Shown: positions 5,568-10,025 of the stretch, piece after piece
How positions within the stretch are numbered: the first letter of the stretch is position 1
Layout: every line of letters begins with the position of its first letter
The notes under the pieces: model-generated
Told to the model about the DNA's origin: nothing
The model's input: only the letters and a program-made list of their open reading frames with translations
Databases searched by the model: none
Source of the DNA: Deltaproteobacteria bacterium
GTDB taxonomy: Bacteria > Desulfobacterota > Desulfobacteria > Desulfobacterales > SURF-15
Assembly: GCA_024644775.1 (NCBI GenBank)
Contig: JAHEHB010000182.1
Coordinates: forward strand, 1 to 10,025
Length of the DNA: 10,025 nucleotides
Direction: 5' to 3'
Program-made: the position numbers and the translations under genes

Positions 5568-5598
5568 GATAAAAAGGATGCGATTTTATCGGGGAGGT
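5568..5598 (+). promoter_or_regulatory. hairpin abutting the metY ribosome site
   Basis: GATAAAA (5568-5574) and TTTTATC (5584-5590) form a perfect seven-base-pair stem with a nine-base loop, ending directly at the ribosome site GGGGAGGT (5591-5598), which is five bases before the metY ATG. The stem does not cover the site itself. It could be an operator in DNA or a structure tuning translation. Function inferred from position. Confidence 0.35.
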
Positions 5599-5603
5599 AA
5601 ACC

Positions 5604-6869
5604 ATGAACCAAGACAAGCAATATCGATTTGACACACGGGTGATCCACGCCGCCCAGGCTCCTTCAGAGTGGCAGGGAGCTACACTGCCGCCTATCTATC
5701 AGACGGCATCCCACGCGCACCCAACAGCCGAGGACTTAAGCCAAACGTTTGCAGGCAAAACTGCAGATCATATCTACATGCGGCTCACAAATCCTACAAA
5801 CCGTGTTTTGGAGGAGAAACTGGCAAATTTGGAAGGCGGAAGGGGTGCAGTGGTCATGGCCTCGGGTATGGCAGCCATAAACAATGCCTGCATGGCGCTT
5901 CTTCGTGCCGGTGATGAGGCAATATCCGGAAATTCTCTTTTTATGTCTACCTATCTTTTGTTTACCAATGTATTTAGAAAATACGGCATCACCGTTCATC
6001 AGGTTGCGTCCACCGATACCGACGCCATTAAAAAGGCCATCACTGACAAAACACGGTTTGTATATTTGGAAACCATTGGAAATCCAAAGATGGATATTCC
6101 GGATCTAACCCGAGCTGCCGAGGTCGCTCATGGATATGGAATCCCTTTGATTGTGGATAATACGCTGGCGAGCCCCTATCTGTGCAGACCCATTGAGCTG
6201 GGTGCCGATGTGGTGATTCATTCCACCACAAAATATTTGAGCGGCCACGGCGGCGCCATGGGGGGAGTGGTGATCGATGGCGGCAACTTTTCTTGGTCTG
6301 AAGAACGGTTTCCCGATTTTAAGCCGTTTATCGATCGGAAAGGCCCGCTGGCGTATCTTGATAAGGTTTGGCGCGAGCATCATATTAATTTCGGTACCAC
6401 TCAAGCTCCGTTACACTCTTTTCTCACAATGATTGGACTTGACACCCTGGCGCTTCGAATGGAACGTCATTTGAAAAACGCGTTGGCGGTTGCCCGATTC
6501 CTGAGTGAACGGCCCGAAGTGCACTGGGTTAACTACCCGGGTCTTCCGGACCATCCATCACACGCAGTGGCTCAAAAACTGTTTGAAGGAAACGGATATG
6601 GCGCGATGCTGACATTTGGCCTCAAAAACGAGAACGCGTGTTTTAAATTTATCAACAACCTTCAGTTGGTGTACCATTTGGCAAATTTGGGGGACTGCAA
6701 GACCCTGGCCATTCACCCCTATTCCAGCCAGTACGTATCGTTTGATGATGATACGCGGCAACGCCTCTCCATTGCACCGGAAATGATTCGGTTTTCGGTG
6801 GGAATTGAAGCAGTGGAAGATATTTGTGAAGATCTTGGCCAGGCCTTGGATAAAGTGAGGGAATTGTGA
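5604..6869 (+). CDS. metY: O-acetylhomoserine sulfhydrylase-type PLP enzyme
   Basis: A 421-residue cytoplasmic PLP enzyme of the Cys/Met metabolism family. The expected reaction is O-acetylhomoserine plus sulfide giving homocysteine and acetate. Visible sites are Y58-x-R60 in HIYMRLTNPTN (phosphate contacts from the neighbouring subunit), SGMAA (87-91), the ring-nitrogen aspartate D185 in IVDNT, and the Schiff-base lysine K210 in HSTTKYLSGHG. The MetY-type extension after the lysine (about 225-275) and the C-terminal IRFSVGIE block are present. The length of 421 fits MetY (about 425-440) rather than cystathionine gamma-synthase (about 380-400). The start has a strong ribosome site. A separate promoter-like site lies between this gene and metX, but both work in the same pathway. 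Sulfide use suits a sulfidogenic cell. A role with O-acetylserine or in thiol recycling cannot be excluded from sequence alone. Confidence 0.9.
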   Translation: MNQDKQYRFDTRVIHAAQAPSEWQGATLPPIYQTASHAHPTAEDLSQTFAGKTADHIYMRLTNPTNRVLEEKLANLEGGRGAVVMASGMAAINNACMALLRAGDEAISGNSLFMSTYLLFTNVFRKYGITVHQVASTDTDAIKKAITDKTRFVYLETIGNPKMDIPDLTRAAEVAHGYGIPLIVDNTLASPYLCRPIELGADVVIHSTTKYLSGHGGAMGGVVIDGGNFSWSEERFPDFKPFIDRKGPLAYLDKVWREHHINFGTTQAPLHSFLTMIGLDTLALRMERHLKNALAVARFLSERPEVHWVNYPGLPDHPSHAVAQKLFEGNGYGAMLTFGLKNENACFKFINNLQLVYHLANLGDCKTLAIHPYSSQYVSFDDDTRQRLSIAPEMIRFSVGIEAVEDICEDLGQALDKVREL

Positions 6870-6911
6870 TATCAGCTTGTTTTTAGATAGGATAAACTCA
6901 AAAGCTGTTTG

Positions 6912-6941
6912 TTGAATCCTGTAATTTTGTCAAAATATAAT
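6912..6941 (+). promoter_or_regulatory. sigma70-type promoter for metX-metW-nadA
   Basis: TTGAAT (6912-6917) and a perfect TATAAT (6936-6941) are separated by 18 bases. The predicted start near 6948 would leave a leader of about 19 bases before the metX ATG. This is the best promoter-like sequence in the window. Confidence 0.6.
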
Positions 6942-6966
6942 TGTAAATCTAAAATCGAAAATTCAC

Positions 6967-8139
6967 ATGAGTGAATATGTTGAACATGATATCAGTGGCG
7001 TTTCAGTGGGATTCGTGGAAAAGAAGTTCTTCACCTTCGCCGATCCACCGAATGAAATGTTACTTGAAAACGGCCGTAAATTGGGTCCAATTACGATCGC
7101 GTACGAAACCTATGGTACGTTAGACGCTGAAAAACGTAATGCAATACTCATTCTACACGCCCTTTCCGGTGATTCTCATGTGGCCGGATATTATAATCCG
7201 GAGGATCCGAAACCGGGCTGGTGGGATATCATGGTGGGACCCGGAAAAGGTATTGACACCAATAAGTATTTTGTAATTTGTTCCAATATCTTGGGAAGTT
7301 GTATGGGGTCCACCGGACCATCATCTAAAAATACCCACACAAATGAACAATTTGGGCTGGATTTTCCCGTGGTGACCATCGGCGATATGGTGGAGGCTCA
7401 AAAGGCCCTTATTGATTATCTGGGTATTGAAAAGGTTCTTACGGTTATCGGCGGTTCCATCGGCGGGATGCAGGTGCTGGAATGGTGCGTGAGATATCCG
7501 GATCGGGTTGTTTCGGCAGTTCCACTGGCAACCACTACCAAACACTCCGCCCTCGCCATTGCATTTAACGAGGTGGCTCGGCAGGCGATTATGGCCGATC
7601 CAAACTGGAACAACGGTAACTATTATTCAGGAACCCGGCCGAACCTCGGGCTTGCTGTGGCACGGATGATTGGGCATATTACGTATTTATCCGATGAATC
7701 CATGCGATTGAAATTCGGACGGCGGCTCCAGGATAAAAGCGACTTTTCCTTTAATTTCGATGCCGATTTCCAAGTTGAAAGCTATCTGCGTTACCAGGGA
7801 AGAAAGTTTGTGGATCGGTTTGACGCCAACTCTTTTTTGTATATCACGAAAGCCGCAGATTACTATGATCTTGGGAAACAACATGGTGCAGGCTCTACCA
7901 TAAAAGCCTTTTCGAAAACAAAGGCGAAGTACCTGGTTGTGTCTTACACATCAGATTGGCTGTATCCGACCTATCAATCGAAGGCCATGGTAAAAGCCAT
8001 GAAAAAAAACGGGCTTGACGTGAGTTTCTGTGAAATCGTGGCCGAATGGGGCCATGATGCATTCTTGTTGTCTAGTGACCGTTTGACGGCATTGGTAAAG
8101 GGTTTTTTAGACCGGATCTATGAAGAAATTAGACAATAA
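6967..8139 (+). CDS. metX: homoserine O-acetyltransferase
   Basis: A 390-residue alpha/beta-hydrolase-fold enzyme that acetylates homoserine with acetyl-CoA, the first committed step to methionine. The catalytic triad is visible: nucleophile S164 in the elbow GGSIGGMQ, aspartate D330 in YTSDWLYP and histidine H363 in EWGHDAF. Other family blocks are ILHALSGDSHVAGYY (62-76), PGWWDIMVGPGKGIDT (83-98) and GSCMGSTGPSS (110-120). The start at 6967 precedes the conserved VGFVEKKFFTF entry, but it has no recognisable Shine-Dalgarno site and a very short predicted leader. Acetyl is the usual acyl donor for MetX, though some members use succinyl-CoA, and the discriminating residues were not resolved here. 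The 3' end overlaps metW by 20 bases, the usual metX-metW pairing, and nadA follows. Identity is firm. Confidence 0.95.
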   Translation: MSEYVEHDISGVSVGFVEKKFFTFADPPNEMLLENGRKLGPITIAYETYGTLDAEKRNAILILHALSGDSHVAGYYNPEDPKPGWWDIMVGPGKGIDTNKYFVICSNILGSCMGSTGPSSKNTHTNEQFGLDFPVVTIGDMVEAQKALIDYLGIEKVLTVIGGSIGGMQVLEWCVRYPDRVVSAVPLATTTKHSALAIAFNEVARQAIMADPNWNNGNYYSGTRPNLGLAVARMIGHITYLSDESMRLKFGRRLQDKSDFSFNFDADFQVESYLRYQGRKFVDRFDANSFLYITKAADYYDLGKQHGAGSTIKAFSKTKAKYLVVSYTSDWLYPTYQSKAMVKAMKKNGLDVSFCEIVAEWGHDAFLLSSDRLTALVKGFLDRIYEEIRQ

Positions 8140-8749
8140 CGGCATGCGATTTGATTTGCAGCTGATTGCATCCTGGATTGAGCCGGGAACCAAGGTACTC
8201 GATCTGGGTTGTGGTGAAGGAGAGCTTCTCAATCACCTTAAGAAAAACCAACACGTGATCGGAACGGGAATCGACCGGAACGAACAGAAGGTCGCTCGGT
8301 GCATTGAAAAAGGCTTATCCGTAGTACACGGAGATATTAATGAAGAAGTGCTCGACTATCCGAACGGTACTTTTGATTATGTTATCTTGAGTCAGACCCT
8401 CCAGCAGGTCTTTGCTCCGGCGTTGTTGATTCACTCTTTGCTGCGTATCGGAAAAAACGGCATTGTAAGCTTTCCTAATTTTAGTCATTGGAGGGTTCGC
8501 TTGCAGCTTTTGCTCACCGGGTATGCGCCCATTACACGCCAGCTACCCTACGAGTGGTACGACACGCCGAATATTCGGGTTATCACGATTAAGGATTTTA
8601 GAAAATTTATAAAACAAGTCGGTTTTTCGATACTGAGAGAAGCGGCGATCAATACCAATTCCCAGGACAGACGTGGCACGATAGTGAAAATCTTACCAAA
8701 TATCTTAGCAAATTATGGAATTTTTCTCATCGGAAAAGGAAAACAATAG
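8120..8749 (+). CDS. metW: methionine biosynthesis protein MetW
   Basis: A 209-residue protein with a class I SAM-methyltransferase fold. Motif I is KVLDLGCGEGELL (25-37), then GIDRNE (50-55) with the acidic residue for SAM ribose, and VVHGDIN (68-74). The MetW signature region SQTLQQV (90-96) and SFPNFSHWRVRLQLL (117-131) is clear. MetW is nearly always encoded after metX. It has been linked to homoserine acetylation, probably by modulating MetX, and its methyl-transfer activity is not established. The ATG at 8120 gives a 20-base overlap with metX. The ATG at 8144 (MRFDLQLIASWIEPG) matches the usual MetW N-terminus better and would give 201 residues, so the start is uncertain. Neither start has a strong ribosome site, suggesting translational coupling to metX. 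Confidence 0.93.
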   Translation: MKKLDNNGMRFDLQLIASWIEPGTKVLDLGCGEGELLNHLKKNQHVIGTGIDRNEQKVARCIEKGLSVVHGDINEEVLDYPNGTFDYVILSQTLQQVFAPALLIHSLLRIGKNGIVSFPNFSHWRVRLQLLLTGYAPITRQLPYEWYDTPNIRVITIKDFRKFIKQVGFSILREAAINTNSQDRRGTIVKILPNILANYGIFLIGKGKQ

Positions 8750-9802
8750 ATGGTATCCCGGAAAGATAACGGAAACGCATTAGAGCAGATTCGTTGTTTA
8801 AAATCAGAAATGGGAGAGAATCTGGTTATTTTAGCTCATCACTATCAACGAAAAGAAATTGTCGAAATCGGCGATTATTGTGGAGATTCTTTTGAGCTTT
8901 CTCGCAAAGCCGCTGCCGATTCCAATGCACAGTTCATCGTTTTTTGCGGTGTTCACTTTATGGCTGAAAGCGCAGAGATCCTCTCAGAATCCCATCAGAC
9001 CGTTCAAATCCCTAATCCTGATGCCGGCTGCTGGATGGCAGATATGGCGGATATCCACCTGGTAGAACGCGCCTGGGAGGATCTTCTATCCATTGCCGGA
9101 GAAAATACGGTAATGCCCATCGTTTACATGAATTCAGATGCCTCGCTAAAAGCGTTTTGCGGGCACCACGGCGGGGCGGTCTGTACGTCTTCGAACACAC
9201 CGGCTGCATTTCGTTGGGGTTTCACTCTGCGTGACAAAATTTTCTTTTTTCCGGATCAACATCTTGGGCGAAACACCGGAAATCGAATGGGGATTCCCTC
9301 TGATTCGATGGTGGTTTGGGACCCGCATAAACCCCTTGGCGGCAATCGCGCCGAAAATATCCGTCGAGCGAAACTCATTCTATGGGAAGGTCATTGTCTG
9401 GTTCATACCCGGTTTACGGTTGAACATATCTCGAATATGCGGAGGCGGTTTCCTGAAGCCAAAATTGTGGTCCATCCGGAATGCACTCAAGAGGTCGTAG
9501 AGCAGTCTGATGATGTCGGATCGACCGGATTTATAGTGAATTATGTAAAAAAGGCGCCATCCAATACCACCATCGTAATCGGTACAGAAACCAATCTTAT
9601 CGAGCGGCTGGCTTCGGAAAATCCTGATAAGACGATCCTGGAGCTTCATCACTCCCTGTGTCCCAATATGTTTAAGATCAACCCGGAAAATCTGCTGAGA
9701 ACATTGGAGAATATTGGAAAATTCAATCAGATCACCGTACCGGAGGACTTAAAAAAAGATGCGCGGCTTGCCCTGGATCGAATGCTGGCCTTGGCTCCCT
9801 AG
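8750..9802 (+). CDS. nadA: quinolinate synthase A
   Basis: A 350-residue iron-sulfur enzyme that condenses iminoaspartate with dihydroxyacetone phosphate to quinolinate, the precursor of NAD. Three cysteines at the family's cluster-binding positions are C94 in PDAGCWMADM, C216 in WEGHCLVH and C304 in HSLCPNM; they would hold a [4Fe-4S] cluster with one open iron site. Substrate-pocket motifs include AHHYQ (29-33), YMNSDASLKA (126-135), VCTSSN (144-149), FFPDQHLG (166-173) and HPECT (242-246). Length equals that of typical NadA (about 300-370). The ATG directly follows the metW stop with no spacer, and AAGGA (8736-8740) inside metW serves as ribosome site. No nadB or nadC lies in the window. 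The pairing with methionine genes is unusual; see findings. Identity is firm. Confidence 0.96.
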   Translation: MVSRKDNGNALEQIRCLKSEMGENLVILAHHYQRKEIVEIGDYCGDSFELSRKAAADSNAQFIVFCGVHFMAESAEILSESHQTVQIPNPDAGCWMADMADIHLVERAWEDLLSIAGENTVMPIVYMNSDASLKAFCGHHGGAVCTSSNTPAAFRWGFTLRDKIFFFPDQHLGRNTGNRMGIPSDSMVVWDPHKPLGGNRAENIRRAKLILWEGHCLVHTRFTVEHISNMRRRFPEAKIVVHPECTQEVVEQSDDVGSTGFIVNYVKKAPSNTTIVIGTETNLIERLASENPDKTILELHHSLCPNMFKINPENLLRTLENIGKFNQITVPEDLKKDARLALDRMLALAP

Positions 9803-9900
9803 TAGAACCAACAAAAACATAGCTGCACGTTTCTCGAAACCTTGCCTGATTGTTAATGACCACCCCTTTCCTTAAGACGTAAAATCCAGGAGACGCTGTC

Positions 9901-10025
9901 ATGAATAAATTAGAATTGATTGACCGATTAGCCAAAGAAAATGGATTGTCCAAAGCCGAAGCAAAAATGTCCGTTGACCTGACGTTTCAGATTATGGGCG
10001 ACACTCTCGCACACGGTGACAGAAC
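9901..10025 (+). CDS. HU/IHF-family DNA-binding protein, first 41 codons (cut by window edge)
   Basis: The visible N-terminus, MNKLELIDRLAKENGLSKAE and onward to LAHGDR, is the paired-helix dimerisation region of the HU/IHF family of small nucleoid proteins, which bend DNA as dimers. GLSKAEA (15-21) and the turn AHGDR (37-41) are the usual landmarks. The MNKLELI opening resembles Desulfobacterota IHF beta-like subunits, but the DNA-binding arms that separate HU from IHF lie outside the window. AGGAGA (9888-9893) is a good ribosome site seven bases from the ATG. The 98-base gap after nadA shows no clear terminator or strong promoter, so read-through from the met-nad operon is possible. Confidence 0.88.
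   Translation, partial: MNKLELIDRLAKENGLSKAEAKMSVDLTFQIMGDTLAHGDR

Noticed and set aside
5380..5603. Search for a SAM (S-box) riboswitch upstream of metY
   Set aside because: No multi-helix conserved core or terminator/anti-terminator pair could be seen. The gap holds a degenerate inverted repeat and a small dyad only.
9829..9840. GTTTCTCGAAAC dyad after nadA considered as a terminator
   Set aside because: The stem is only five base pairs with a two-base loop and no T run, so it is too weak to call.

Overview
The window looks chromosomal and most likely comes from a sulfate-reducing or related anaerobic bacterium of the Desulfobacterota, possibly Desulfobacterales. This is inferred from gene content and style: a cysteine-rich 'two-CW' domain protein, a rubrerythrin-like ferritin, direct sulfhydrylation methionine genes (metY, metX, metW), an IHF/HU gene starting MNKLELI, and gene-poor gaps full of degenerate palindromic repeats. 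No 16S or species marker is present, so the assignment is tentative.

Layout. Positions 1-1221 (minus) hold the N-terminal 407 codons of an ABC-F ATPase that runs off the left edge. A 335-base gap follows, with a repeat made of two 14-base units, arranged as an inverted pair, and a small dyad. Then come a minimal small heat-shock protein (1557-1859), a strong stem-loop terminator, a divergent ADP-ribosylglycohydrolase-family protein (1983-2903) and, convergently on the minus strand, a rubrerythrin-like diiron protein (2939-3406). The 456-base gap 3407-3862 has no gene. It holds four copies of a palindromic motif, one further 14-base-unit repeat and a 176-base MITE-like element.

Positions 3908-5379 form a plus-strand cluster: a membrane-anchored rhodanese with a two-cysteine active loop, a MauE/DoxX-type membrane protein with a CGC motif that overlaps it by 17 bases, and an XRE-type helix-turn-helix protein fused to a seven-cysteine two-CW domain. 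This is the least described part of the window and could be a small envelope thiol/sulfur redox module with its own regulator.

Positions 5604-9802 hold metabolism. MetX acetylates homoserine and MetY uses sulfide to turn O-acetylhomoserine into homocysteine, which suits a sulfide-rich cell. metW overlaps metX by 20 bases, and nadA (quinolinate synthase) starts directly at the metW stop codon, so NAD synthesis appears to be co-transcribed with methionine genes. A promoter-like sequence lies just upstream of metX. The window ends in the first 41 codons of an HU/IHF-family DNA-binding protein (9901 onward). I see no tRNA, rRNA, CRISPR array or complete insertion sequence.
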